NCBI GenBank assembly: GCA_023229135.1
Contig: JALNZT010000011.1
Span: 1 to 64,000 of the forward strand
Direction of reading: 5' to 3'
DNA: 64,000 bases
Origin: Bacteroidales bacterium
GTDB taxonomy: Bacteria > Bacteroidota > Bacteroidia > Bacteroidales > F082
Shown piece by piece: positions 1-7,821 of this stretch (its first letter is position 1; each line of letters opens with the position of its first letter). The notes beneath the pieces were generated by a model. The model was given only the letters and a program-made list of their open reading frames with translations. It was not told the origin of the DNA and searched no databases. A program made the translations under genes and the position numbers.

Positions 1-1
1 C

Positions 2-2764
2 CCGGCACCTTATACTCAGGGGTTTCCTACAACATCACCACCTGAAGGCTGGACAACTACAGGATGGACGATAGGAACAACATCCGCTATACCGGCTCTT
101 GATGGGAATTATATTAGAGAACTTATGCAGAGTTCTACTCCACGAACATTTACAACAATCAATATCGGAAACGTTTCGGCTGATATGCTTCTCAGCTTTT
201 ACTATGCACATGCAAATTACTCCTACCCTTATGTTGCCCCTGGCAATGGTTCCGGAAATTTTATCGTTTCCATAAGTACTGATTATGGTCAAAGCTATAC
301 TAATCTGGAAACTGTAAACAACAACTCCATAGCCTCCTGGCAATACAAGTCTTACGATTTAAATGCTTATGCCGGTGAGATCGTGAAGATAAAAATCACA
401 GGTAACACTAATTCAGGTTATTATTGGCTGGCTTTCGACAGTTTTAGCGTCGATGTGCCGGTATCGTGTCCTGCCCCCACGCTTCTTTCCAACTCAAGCG
501 TCACGCCAAATTCTGCTGAGTTAAGCTGGACGGAAAGTGGCAGTGCTACCACCTGGAATTTAGAATGGAAAGCAGGTGCGGACTTTACTCCCGGAAACTC
601 GGAAAGTGACGGTCAAATTACTGTAAATACTAATACTGAACATTCCCTGACAGGATTATCAGTTAACACAACCTATTATTGGTATGTGCAGTCTGATTGC
701 GGTGGCGATAAAAGTGATTGGGTTGGGCCTGACAGCTTTACAACAACACAACTTGTTGCTACTCTTCCATTTACGGAAGATTTTGAAATATGGCCTAATA
801 GCTGGACTGTTGTCATCAATGGTACACAAACCAATCAATGGCATGTAGGCACAGCCACAGCACACGGCGGCTCGCAAGCTGCCTATATATCAAATGATGC
901 CGGCACCTCAAACGCTTATACCTTAACTGAAAGTTCAACTGTGCATACCTTCATAGATATCGCGTTTACAGAAGGATCAGAAAAGTTTAATTTATCGTTT
1001 TGGTGGAAAGGATTTGGTGAAACAAGCTTTGATTATATGAGGGTTTATGTGGTTGAAACCTCTTATACGCCCACAGCCGGGACTCTCCCAACAAGCGGTC
1101 AGATCGGCGGTAATTTTAATCAGGCAAGCGGCTGGACCTTAGCCGAGCTTGAATTACCAGGCAATTATTCAGGTACGACAAAAAGGCTTGTATTTACATG
1201 GAGAAATAATGGCTCGGGCGGCACAAACCCAGCCGTAGCAATTGACGACATTAGCATACAAGCTTCAAGAGCTCTAAGCTGGACGGGTGCAACGAGCCAT
1301 GACTGGCATGATGCACAAAACTGGAATCCGGCACTTGTACCTACTGCATACGATAACCTAACTATCCCCGCCGGCCTTGCTAACTACCCAACTATCAGCA
1401 GTGCCGCATCTTGTAATGACATTGTCTTGCAGTCAAATGCCAGTGGGACGGCCTCTTTATTAGACAATGGTTTACTGACTGTTAACGGCGATGCTACCAT
1501 TCAACGCTATATCAAAGGCGGAGGCTATCATTTTGTGAGTGTGCCTATTAACGGAACACTTACAGCCGGTTTGTTTATGCATTCGTACTTATATTATTTT
1601 GATGCCGATGCTGCTACACCGGCCTGGACGGGAGTTGGTAATGATCCTGATATAGTGATAGATAACGATCAGGGTTATATGATTTGGTACACCGGGAACA
1701 ATACCACCTATAATTTCAGCGGAAGCCTTATCAGCGGTGCCTTCACAACTGCCACCCCGTCTTCGGGAGCAGCACAGTTCCAATATAACCTGGTGCCTAA
1801 TCCCTATCCTTCTCCTATCGACTGGGATGCCAATGCAGGCTGGACAAAAACCAAGCTGAATAACGCTATCTACATCTGGAACAGAGCTAAAGCGACCGAA
1901 GCTAATCCCAACGGGCAATATGCCAGTTATATTAATGGTGCTTCCACGAATAATGGCTCACGGTACATTCCTATTGGTCAATCATTCTTTGTAGAAACCG
2001 CTGGTTCAGGAGCACCCGCATTGGTGATGGACAATGATGTGCGTGTGCATAGCGATCAGCCTTTCTATAAATCAAATCAGCAAATACCTGATTTGATGAG
2101 CATTACATCTGCCACAGAAAACGGCATTGACGAAATTGTAGTACGCATACATCAGGATGCCACACACGAGTTTGACCGCGAGTATGATGCCAGCAAATTG
2201 TTTGGCTCAGCCCCGCTTCCACAACTATACAGCCTCACAGCCGACGAACGGATGTTGAGCATCAACACAATTCCTCTTGATGATGTGTCCGTTGTGGTTC
2301 CTGTTGGTTTCGAGTGGCCAAACAAGGGTGAAGTAAACTTGAAGATAACTGAGCTGGAAAGCTTTGATCCGAGTATTAACATCTTCCTCGAAGACTTGCT
2401 GTCAGGTGAGATGATTGATCTACGTAAGCAACCGATGTATTCATTTATGCACGATGAAAGCTATGAAGCACTGCGGTTTAATCTGCATTTTATTAAAGAT
2501 GCGGTTGCCGTGGGCGTAAACAACCAGGAGCTTTTGGCTTACCGGATATGGAGCTATGACAGCAAAGTATATGTGAGTATCCCAGCATTAACAGGCGAGA
2601 AAGCACTGATACAATTGATTGACGCACAAGGGAAAATGGTTTACCAGGGTGAGCACCACCTGAGCAATCCCGAGATCCTTGCCGTTCGCTTAACTAAGCA
2701 GGTGCTTGTTGCCCGTATTATCACAGGAACAAGAGTTTACACACAAAAAGTATTCATTCGCTAA
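2..2764 (+). CDS. Secreted multidomain adhesin-like protein with T9SS-type tail, 5' end outside window
   Basis: The reading frame is open from base 2 with no stop, so the gene begins upstream and about 920 C-terminal residues are visible. The first ~155 residues look like a jelly-roll (cleaved-adhesin / MAM-like) domain that includes an SFPTTSPPEGW-like opening (here GFPTTSPPEGW). A fibronectin type III domain follows (from CPAPTLL to about residue 245), then a second jelly-roll domain that opens with LPFTEDFE and closes with AIDDISI. A WTGATSHDWHDAQNW segment, typical of Bacteroidota surface proteins, precedes a long beta-rich region. The last ~70 residues resemble a divergent T9SS type A sorting domain and end in KVFIR. 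An extracellular adhesin or polymer-binding role is inferred from the architecture. No catalytic motif was seen. The 78-residue gene starts 12 nt after the stop. Confidence 0.8.
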   Translation, partial: PAPYTQGFPTTSPPEGWTTTGWTIGTTSAIPALDGNYIRELMQSSTPRTFTTINIGNVSADMLLSFYYAHANYSYPYVAPGNGSGNFIVSISTDYGQSYTNLETVNNNSIASWQYKSYDLNAYAGEIVKIKITGNTNSGYYWLAFDSFSVDVPVSCPAPTLLSNSSVTPNSAELSWTESGSATTWNLEWKAGADFTPGNSESDGQITVNTNTEHSLTGLSVNTTYYWYVQSDCGGDKSDWVGPDSFTTTQLVATLPFTEDFEIWPNSWTVVINGTQTNQWHVGTATAHGGSQAAYISNDAGTSNAYTLTESSTVHTFIDIAFTEGSEKFNLSFWWKGFGETSFDYMRVYVVETSYTPTAGTLPTSGQIGGNFNQASGWTLAELELPGNYSGTTKRLVFTWRNNGSGGTNPAVAIDDISIQASRALSWTGATSHDWHDAQNWNPALVPTAYDNLTIPAGLANYPTISSAASCNDIVLQSNASGTASLLDNGLLTVNGDATIQRYIKGGGYHFVSVPINGTLTAGLFMHSYLYYFDADAATPAWTGVGNDPDIVIDNDQGYMIWYTGNNTTYNFSGSLISGAFTTATPSSGAAQFQYNLVPNPYPSPIDWDANAGWTKTKLNNAIYIWNRAKATEANPNGQYASYINGASTNNGSRYIPIGQSFFVETAGSGAPALVMDNDVRVHSDQPFYKSNQQIPDLMSITSATENGIDEIVVRIHQDATHEFDREYDASKLFGSAPLPQLYSLTADERMLSINTIPLDDVSVVVPVGFEWPNKGEVNLKITELESFDPSINIFLEDLLSGEMIDLRKQPMYSFMHDESYEALRFNLHFIKDAVAVGVNNQELLAYRIWSYDSKVYVSIPALTGEKALIQLIDAQGKMVYQGEHHLSNPEILAVRLTKQVLVARIITGTRVYTQKVFIR

Positions 2765-2776
2765 AACATTTAAAAC

Positions 2777-3013
2777 ATGAAAAAGATACTCGTAAAACTA
2801 ACCTTTATTATTGCATTAACGATTTCAAGCACGGCTTTGCTGGCGCAAGGCCCATCAGATCCTCCGGGAGACCCGGGTTCAGGTGGTGGAGCTGTTGGTG
2901 GCTCTGCCTCTGTTGGTGGTGGCATAGCGATACTTCTCAGCTTCGGCGCGGCTTATGGAGGTCGAAAGCTGTATAAGTATTGGCAATCACGAAAAGACGA
3001 ACTGGAAGAATAG
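2777..3013 (+). CDS. Small exported Gly-rich protein with PID-CTERM-like tail
   Basis: This 78-residue protein has a clear signal peptide (MKKILVKLTF start, cleavage near LLAQ-GP), a Pro/Gly/Ser-rich linker, and a C-terminal module made of a glycine-rich turn, a short hydrophobic segment (IAILLSFGAAYG) and a basic end (RKLYKYWQSRK). The module resembles the Bacteroidota PID-CTERM protein-sorting tail, which has a PIDGG-type motif, a hydrophobic stretch with GAAYG, and a KK/RK cluster. Here the PID motif is replaced by ASVGGG, so the assignment is by resemblance only. It lies 12 nt after the T9SS adhesin gene and is probably co-transcribed. A strong terminator follows at 3068-3100. The function is unknown; it may be a small membrane-anchored surface protein. 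Confidence 0.7.
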   Translation: MKKILVKLTFIIALTISSTALLAQGPSDPPGDPGSGGGAVGGSASVGGGIAILLSFGAAYGGRKLYKYWQSRKDELEE

Positions 3014-3067
3014 TAGTTTTTTGTTGTTAGTAGTTGGGAGAAGCCGGAGCTTCACCTACTCAGATGG

Positions 3068-3100
3068 AACTCCCGTTGGCTGTGGCTGACGGGAGTTTTT
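3068..3100 (+). terminator. Rho-independent terminator after the adhesin / small protein pair
   Basis: A 9-bp perfect stem (AACTCCCGT with ACGGGAGTT) encloses a 12-nt loop and ends in a T run. It lies 55 nt past the stop of the 78-residue protein. A degraded copy of the left arm (AAACTCCCATTGGCTAT) reappears near 3369, after the decayed copy of the gene tail. Confidence 0.75.
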
Positions 3101-3224
3101 CATTGCATCGAATGCGTTGAATCAAGCCTGAAAAGCTGGCAGTATTGTAATACCTGATATGCTATACGATAAGGAATCCTGAAAGGATGATATAAACTTA
3201 CGCTTTGTACTTTTTCTATGTTAA

Positions 3225-3350
3225 AAAGTACACAAAAAAAATATAGCGTGTACGAAGCTGGAGTTTCGTCGAACCTGGGGCGCAACTTATGGCACTCGAA
3301 AAGTTTACCGCTATTGGCAAAAACAGCGAGAAGATTTAGAGGAGAAGTAA
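3225..3350 (+). pseudogene. Remnant of a second copy of the small protein's C-terminal tail
   Basis: From 3279 this frame reads GATYGTRKVYRYWQKQREDL followed by EEK and a stop at 3348. It matches the end of the upstream 78-residue protein (GAAYGGRKLYKYWQSRKDEL, then EE) at about 13 of 22 positions, and most changes are conservative. The frame opens after a stop at 3222-3224, has no start codon, and lacks the signal peptide and hydrophobic stretch. It is therefore a broken paralogue and not a gene. A 9-bp inverted repeat (GTACTTTTT at 3207, AAAAAGTAC at 3223) sits at its left edge. A 73-codon frame starting at 3218 overlaps it but shows no protein-like features. The rest of 3014-3476 holds only the terminator and degraded sequence. 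Confidence 0.65.
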
Positions 3351-3476
3351 CTTTCGATTATAACTTTGAAACTCCCATTGGCTATAGCAGGTTTGCACTT
3401 CGTGCCCTCTTTAGAAAAATTCCGATCTCGGTTTTTTGAGAAACAGAAAACCCGAACCTAACCCACCCAATTACAA

Positions 3477-4058
3477 CTACTTCCAGTTTAAGGTTTCAAT
3501 AAAGCGATCCACATCTTTTCTTAAAAAATTTATCACCGGAAGTAAGGAATCGTTATTGGGTCGGATATTAAAATAGAGTGCACCACGCACGAAATTCTGA
3601 GTGCTGTCGGTTAGGTAAAACTGCAAGGGCGAGGCTACTCTTTTTCCTTCTACCCTGAATAATAGGCCGTAAACCCGGCGTTCGTCATCGATGATCAGGC
3701 TGTCAGTTATGGCGTTTGCCTTGCTCAAGTGTTGGGTGAGCATGGTATGCATATCCTCCAAATAAACAGAGAGGTTGTTGTCAATTTTTTTATGGCTGAT
3801 GTGCAGGCTTCCTTTAAACTGCGGAAACTCCATATTGAACCAGTTTTTTTCCAGAGGCGAATTATAATCCGGCGTTATTTCAGCATATATAGGACTTTCA
3901 AAACGGAAAGCGGGTATGGTATCCACTAAATCGAACTTCTTCTCGGGCAGGTCAATGCGAAAAAAACCTCTTGGCTTGGGAGCAAAGTCAGCTTCGCAGC
4001 TTAACAATGCCAGCATAAAAAACAGCACACCTAAAGAAGTCAAAAATTTATGCGTCAT
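3477..4058 (-). CDS. gldD: Gliding motility lipoprotein GldD
   Basis: A 193-residue protein with a lipoprotein signal (hydrophobic run then LLSC, Cys at about residue 21) followed by PKPRGFFRIDLPEKKF, the hallmark opening of GldD. Also seen are FPQFKGSLHISHK, the DSTQNFVRGALYFN segment and the WK C-terminus, all typical of the family. GldD is an envelope lipoprotein needed for gliding and T9SS function in Flavobacterium; its precise role is not settled. Its ATG overlaps the gldE stop codon (ATGA at 4055-4058), which indicates translational coupling. The gldE-gldD order, together with ssb and mutY upstream, is a conserved Bacteroidota arrangement. Length is normal for the family. Confidence 0.93.
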   Translation of the reverse strand: MTHKFLTSLGVLFFMLALLSCEADFAPKPRGFFRIDLPEKKFDLVDTIPAFRFESPIYAEITPDYNSPLEKNWFNMEFPQFKGSLHISHKKIDNNLSVYLEDMHTMLTQHLSKANAITDSLIIDDERRVYGLLFRVEGKRVASPLQFYLTDSTQNFVRGALYFNIRPNNDSLLPVINFLRKDVDRFIETLNWK

Positions 4059-5404
4059 TCTCCCCCACTTTTACTCACATTTAACTTTTTGATACGTCGT
4101 GCATCGGCATCGGTTACCTCAAAAGCAAAATCTTTACAACTCACTTTCAATCCCTGTTCTGGGATACGGCCTTCCAGCTCAAGTAACAAGCCGGCCAGTG
4201 TATCAGACTCGCCGTGCACATCTTCAAAGTAATGCTCATCGAGCTCCATCACCTTACAAAAATCGAGCAGGCTGGTGCTGGCGTCGAACAAAATATTGTG
4301 TTCATCAAGACGCTGATAAAAGCTGTCGTCAGGCTCTTTATCGAACTCATCGCTGATGTCGCCCACAATTTCCTCGATAATATCTTCCAGCGTAAGCAAG
4401 CCCGAAGTGCCTCCATATTCATCCACCACAATCGCCATATGGATTTTCTTCTCGCGAAATTCCTGTAGCAAGTCATTGATTTTTTTGTTTTCAGGCACAA
4501 AAAAGGCTGACCTGATAAGTGTTTTCCATTCGAGCTCTGTTTGATTGAGGTAGGGAAGTAAATCCTTGATATACAATATTCCCAGCACTTTATCGAGGTT
4601 ATCTTCGTAAACCGGAATGCGCGAAAAGCCGGTATTCAAAATAAGTTCCAGCAAGTTTTCAAAAGACGTCTCAATATCGATTGCCGTGATATTTACCCGC
4701 GATTTCATAATACTTCGGGCATCTTTTTCACTAAAAGTGGCAATACCTTTCAGCATTTGTTTTTCTTCAGGAAGCGCTGTGTCATCGGAGGTGATGTCGA
4801 TGGCATCTGAGAGTTCGCTAATCGTTATCCCACGCAATTTCCGGCTCAGTCGCCTGTCAATAAAAGTACTTGAAGCCACCAACATATAGCTTAGGGGCTT
4901 AAAAATTCCGATCAAAATGCCCAATGGCCTGGCCATAATGGAAGCCACTTTGAGTGGGTGTTTGTTGGCAACAACTTTAGGAATTATTTCGCCTACCAGC
5001 AAAATCAAGGAAGTTATGGCAACAATTTGTATTAAAAATCCAATAATGGGATTGTCAGCAATCTGAAAGAGATTTTCAGTAATAAAGCCCGATAATATTA
5101 CGATAGCCACATTAAGTAAATTATTGGCTATCAAAATCGTTGCTAACAAAGTTTTTGGATGATCACGAAGCGAAAGAACCAATTTATCCGTCTCCGAATC
5201 CAAAGCTTCCAGCAGGTTTACATCGGCAGGTTTTAATGAGAAATAGGCTGTTTCGCTACCCGATACAAGCGCCGAAAGCACCAGTAGCAGTAGTAAAACG
5301 AGGATGCTAATCGCGATTCCTGTAGAAAATCCCGTGGATGATAAGTTAATGATTAGCGCGATTAAACTCGCCGAGGGGTCAGGGTCGGGTGTGTCCAAAG
5401 TCAA
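4055..5404 (-). CDS. gldE: Gliding motility protein GldE (CorC/HlyC-like, DUF21-CBS)
   Basis: A 449-residue membrane protein. The N-terminal ~200 residues form a DUF21 transmembrane domain with several helices and the motif SALVSGSETAYFSL. A CBS pair follows (VNITAID... and GILYIKDLLPYL, IHMAIVVDEYGGTSGLLTLE), and then a C-terminal CorC_HlyC domain (about 370-445). This is the architecture of GldE, a CorC-family protein linked to gliding in Flavobacterium and proposed to work with GldD. The gene starts 94 nt downstream of ssb and overlaps gldD by 4 nt. The DUF21-CBS family is associated with divalent cation transport elsewhere; whether GldE transports ions is unknown. Confidence 0.93.
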   Translation of the reverse strand: MTLDTPDPDPSASLIALIINLSSTGFSTGIAISILVLLLLLVLSALVSGSETAYFSLKPADVNLLEALDSETDKLVLSLRDHPKTLLATILIANNLLNVAIVILSGFITENLFQIADNPIIGFLIQIVAITSLILLVGEIIPKVVANKHPLKVASIMARPLGILIGIFKPLSYMLVASSTFIDRRLSRKLRGITISELSDAIDITSDDTALPEEKQMLKGIATFSEKDARSIMKSRVNITAIDIETSFENLLELILNTGFSRIPVYEDNLDKVLGILYIKDLLPYLNQTELEWKTLIRSAFFVPENKKINDLLQEFREKKIHMAIVVDEYGGTSGLLTLEDIIEEIVGDISDEFDKEPDDSFYQRLDEHNILFDASTSLLDFCKVMELDEHYFEDVHGESDTLAGLLLELEGRIPEQGLKVSCKDFAFEVTDADARRIKKLNVSKSGGE

Positions 5405-5498
5405 TCAAATTTATATTTTGATGCAAAATAAACAAAAATACCTGGTATTTCAAAATCAGTTCAGACAGGTATTAGGTCCAAACAAATTGGTTTTCAGC

Positions 5499-6032
5499 TT
5501 AAAACGGGAGGTCATCTTCTTCGTTTTTATCACTAAAATCGTCATTTCCTGAAGAAGAATGCTGCGTGGATTGACCTTGCGACGAGCTCTCATCATTGCT
5601 TTGGGCAGCAGAAGCCGCAGTTGATTGCTGCTGCGTGTTTTGAGTGTAGCTTTGGTTGCCCTGTCCGGATTGATAGCCTTCACTACTTTGTCCACTTTTC
5701 GAAATCAGATTCATTTTTTCAGCCAAAATCTCGGTGATATATTTTGTTACGCCTTGTGCATCCTGGTATTGACGCGTCCTGATTTTTCCTTCGATAAAAA
5801 GCAAATCTCCTTTGGCATAAGTGCGGCGTTTTTCGTCAATATCGTTAGCCAGATTTCCCCAGGCAACTATATTATGCCATTCAGTCTGCTCTTGCCATTG
5901 TCCGTTGCGGTCGCGGTAACGTTCGCCGGTGGCAAGCGAAACGGTCATTTTTTTTCCACCATTTTCAAATGAAATCACTTCGGGATCTTTTCCAAGTCGT
6001 CCGATCAGCATTACTTTATTTAGTCCGGCCAT
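5499..6032 (-). CDS. ssb: Single-stranded DNA-binding protein
   Basis: A 177-residue SSB. The N-terminal OB fold (about 1-105) begins MAGLNKVMLIGRLGKDPEV and contains the WHNIVAWG and LLFIEGKIRTRQYQD segments. A low-complexity Gln/Ser/Gly linker follows, and the protein ends in the acidic tip DDLPF, which recruits partner proteins such as recombination and repair enzymes. It acts in the cytoplasm on single-stranded DNA in replication and repair. It starts 15 nt after mutY and precedes gldE by 94 nt, so it is probably in one minus-strand transcript with mutY, gldE and gldD. Confidence 0.95.
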   Translation of the reverse strand: MAGLNKVMLIGRLGKDPEVISFENGGKKMTVSLATGERYRDRNGQWQEQTEWHNIVAWGNLANDIDEKRRTYAKGDLLFIEGKIRTRQYQDAQGVTKYITEILAEKMNLISKSGQSSEGYQSGQGNQSYTQNTQQQSTAASAAQSNDESSSQGQSTQHSSSGNDDFSDKNEEDDLPF

Positions 6033-6047
6033 GGTTGTATAACTATT

Positions 6048-7136
6048 TTAAGCGTTACAATTTATAAATATGTTCTTGTTTTCAAACAGAAAACGGTCAA
6101 TCAACCTGGGCAATGGATAATTCCCAAGCTCTGATTGAGCAACCAAAGATAATGATTTATTTTTTAATTCTTCAAATCCATCTTTGCAATGTACAATATA
6201 AAATGTGGCAAACAGCTGCTGGTGCGTCAGTACATGTTTTACAGTTTCTCCCTGCTGTCTAATGGCAATGGCTACAGTTTTTAATCTTTGGAAAAAATCT
6301 TCTTGACCAAGCTCTTCCAAACTTACGGGTGCTGCTGTTTCGATACACGGAAAATCGTATAAGCCCTGCCACACATCACCATTTTCGCGGTAACGAAGCA
6401 GGGTGTAGCATTTTTGCTGGTATTTTCCATCGATTACAAAATAATTAAGAAATCGCTTTCTCACCTTTATTTTCCCGATTTTCAAAGGCAGTTGATTCAC
6501 GCGATTTTGAGCGAATGCCAGACAATGATCGCGCAAAGGACAGTTTTCGCAATCCGGATTTTTGGGTGTGCATTGCAAAGCACCAAACTCCATAATCGCT
6601 TGATTATAGTCGCCGGGATTGTCATGATCGAGTAATTCCGCAGCTAAAAGCTGAAAAGTTTTTTTACCTGCCGAAGTATCAATGGGTTCATCCACTGCAA
6701 AAAGACGGGAAAGCACCCGGAACACATTGCCATCTATCACCGGCACGGGCTGATTAAAGGCAATGGAAGCGATTGCCGCAGCGGTATAATCACCCACTCC
6801 TTTGAGTTTTTTTATTTCTGTATACTGATTGGGAAACTGACCATCATACTGATTAACCAACTGTTTTGCAGCCGTCAAAAGATTTCGCGCACGAGAATAA
6901 TAGCCGAGTCCCTGCCACATTTTAAGCACCTCTTGTTCGTCGGCAGCCGCCAGTTGCTGCACATCCGGCCAGCGGTCAACAAATCTTATATAATAGGCAA
7001 TCCCCTGATATACACGCGTTTGTTGCAGTATAATTTCTGACAACCAAATATGGTAAGGCGTAGGAAAATTCCGCCAGGGCAGATCTCTTTTATAGGCAGA
7101 AAACCAGTTTAAAAGTAGTGAAGTAATAGCAGACAT
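6048..7136 (-). CDS. mutY: A/G-specific adenine glycosylase MutY
   Basis: A 362-residue DNA glycosylase that removes adenine mispaired with 8-oxoguanine. Visible features are LPWRNFPTPYHIWLSEIILQ near residue 19, the helix-hairpin-helix LKGVGDYTAAAIAS with the catalytic Asp region following (PVIDGNVFRVLSR), and the iron-sulfur ligands C-x6-C-x2-C-x5-C in CTPKNPDCENCPLRDHC. A C-terminal NUDIX-like 8-oxoG recognition domain occupies about residues 230-350. Length is typical. It is the first gene of the minus-strand mutY-ssb-gldE-gldD run and is divergent from the HU gene across 129 nt. Confidence 0.96.
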   Translation of the reverse strand: MSAITSLLLNWFSAYKRDLPWRNFPTPYHIWLSEIILQQTRVYQGIAYYIRFVDRWPDVQQLAAADEQEVLKMWQGLGYYSRARNLLTAAKQLVNQYDGQFPNQYTEIKKLKGVGDYTAAAIASIAFNQPVPVIDGNVFRVLSRLFAVDEPIDTSAGKKTFQLLAAELLDHDNPGDYNQAIMEFGALQCTPKNPDCENCPLRDHCLAFAQNRVNQLPLKIGKIKVRKRFLNYFVIDGKYQQKCYTLLRYRENGDVWQGLYDFPCIETAAPVSLEELGQEDFFQRLKTVAIAIRQQGETVKHVLTHQQLFATFYIVHCKDGFEELKNKSLSLVAQSELGNYPLPRLIDRFLFENKNIFINCNA

Positions 7137-7211
7137 GATGCGAAAATATTTATTTAGAGCGGATTAGAGATAAAAAATCAAAAATTAACTTTAAGAATAA
7201 GAAAATGTTTT

Positions 7212-7219
7212 TAACTTTG
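7212..7219 (+). promoter_or_regulatory. TAnnTTTG promoter box for HU
   Basis: TAACTTTG matches the Bacteroidota -7 consensus TAnnTTTG and lies 46 nt upstream of the HU start codon. No clear -33 TTG was seen at the usual distance. Confidence 0.6.
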
Positions 7220-7265
7220 CCGTTCAATTAAAATTCACATTTCTAATCTTTTAAAGTTTAAAGAT

Positions 7266-7550
7266 ATGACAAAAGCAGAAATCGTAGCAGATATTGCTAA
7301 CAAGACAGGTGTAGAAAAAGTTGCCGTTCAGGCCGTAGTTGAATCATTCATGGACGTTGTAAAAAGCGCTTTGGTAAGTGGTGAAAATGTTTACCTAAGA
7401 GGGTTTGGCAGCTTCACAATTAAGAGAAGAGCTGAAAAAACCGGTAGAAATATCTCGAAAAACACTACCATTATTATTCCAGCACACAATATCCCTGCTT
7501 TCAAACCTGCTAAAACTTTCGTAAACGAAGTAAAAAACAGCACTAAATAA
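7266..7550 (+). CDS. HU/IHF-family DNA-binding protein
   Basis: A 94-residue histone-like protein. It begins MTKAEIVADIANKTGVEK, carries the conserved GENVYLRGFGSFTIKRRAEK beta-arm entry, and has the arm motif (NISKNTTIIIPAHNIPAFKPAKTF). The PAFKPAK signature places it in the HU/IHF family as found in Bacteroidota. It bends and compacts DNA as a dimer in the nucleoid. It is followed 25 nt later by the 29-residue ultrabasic protein gene, then rng. It has its own promoter box at 7212. The subfamily (HU versus IHF subunit) cannot be fixed by reading alone. Confidence 0.94.
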   Translation: MTKAEIVADIANKTGVEKVAVQAVVESFMDVVKSALVSGENVYLRGFGSFTIKRRAEKTGRNISKNTTIIIPAHNIPAFKPAKTFVNEVKNSTK

Positions 7551-7575
7551 TTTACAGCACTAAAAATCTATTGCT

Positions 7576-7665
7576 ATGCCAAGCGGGAAAAAAAGAAAAA
7601 GACACAAGATGTCAACACACAAGCGCAAAAAACGCTTAAGAAAAAACAGACATAAGAAGAAATAA
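7576..7665 (+). CDS. 29-residue ultrabasic AURKAIP1/COX24-like protein, putative ribosomal protein
   Basis: The frame encodes 29 residues starting MPSGKKRKRHKMSTHKRKKR and ending in RHKKK; more than half are Lys or Arg. The KRKRHKxxTHKRKKRxRKxRHKKK pattern is that of the AURKAIP1/COX24 (DUF1713) domain, whose mitochondrial member is the small-subunit ribosomal protein mS38. Such proteins are widespread in Bacteroidota, often between HU and rng, and usually escape gene callers because of their size. It lies 25 nt after HU and ahead of a 16-bp hairpin at 7692. An rRNA-binding role is inferred from composition and family resemblance. Confidence 0.85.
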   Translation: MPSGKKRKRHKMSTHKRKKRLRKNRHKKK

Positions 7666-7691
7666 ATTTTCTTCATCTGTCATTATACCCC

Positions 7692-7729
7692 ATAACACAA
7701 TATCGCAACAGAGTGCGATATTGTGTTAT
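7692..7729 (+). terminator. Strong hairpin after the HU / small basic protein pair
   Basis: A perfect 16-bp stem (ATAACACAATATCGCA with its complement) encloses the 6-nt loop ACAGAG. The T run behind it is short (GGTTTT after 2 nt), so it may be a terminator or an mRNA-stabilising 3' structure. It separates the HU unit from rng. Confidence 0.6.
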
Positions 7730-7821
7730 TCGGTTTTACCTTAACGTACTGTCCTCCACTCCATATCAACGTAAAATAATGCCGCAACAAAGCGACACAC
7801 ATTAATGAAAAATATATAACC

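Noticed and set aside
3218..3439. 73-codon frame with an ATG start in the intergenic region
   Set aside because: The real similarity to the upstream gene is in another frame; this frame has no protein-like features.
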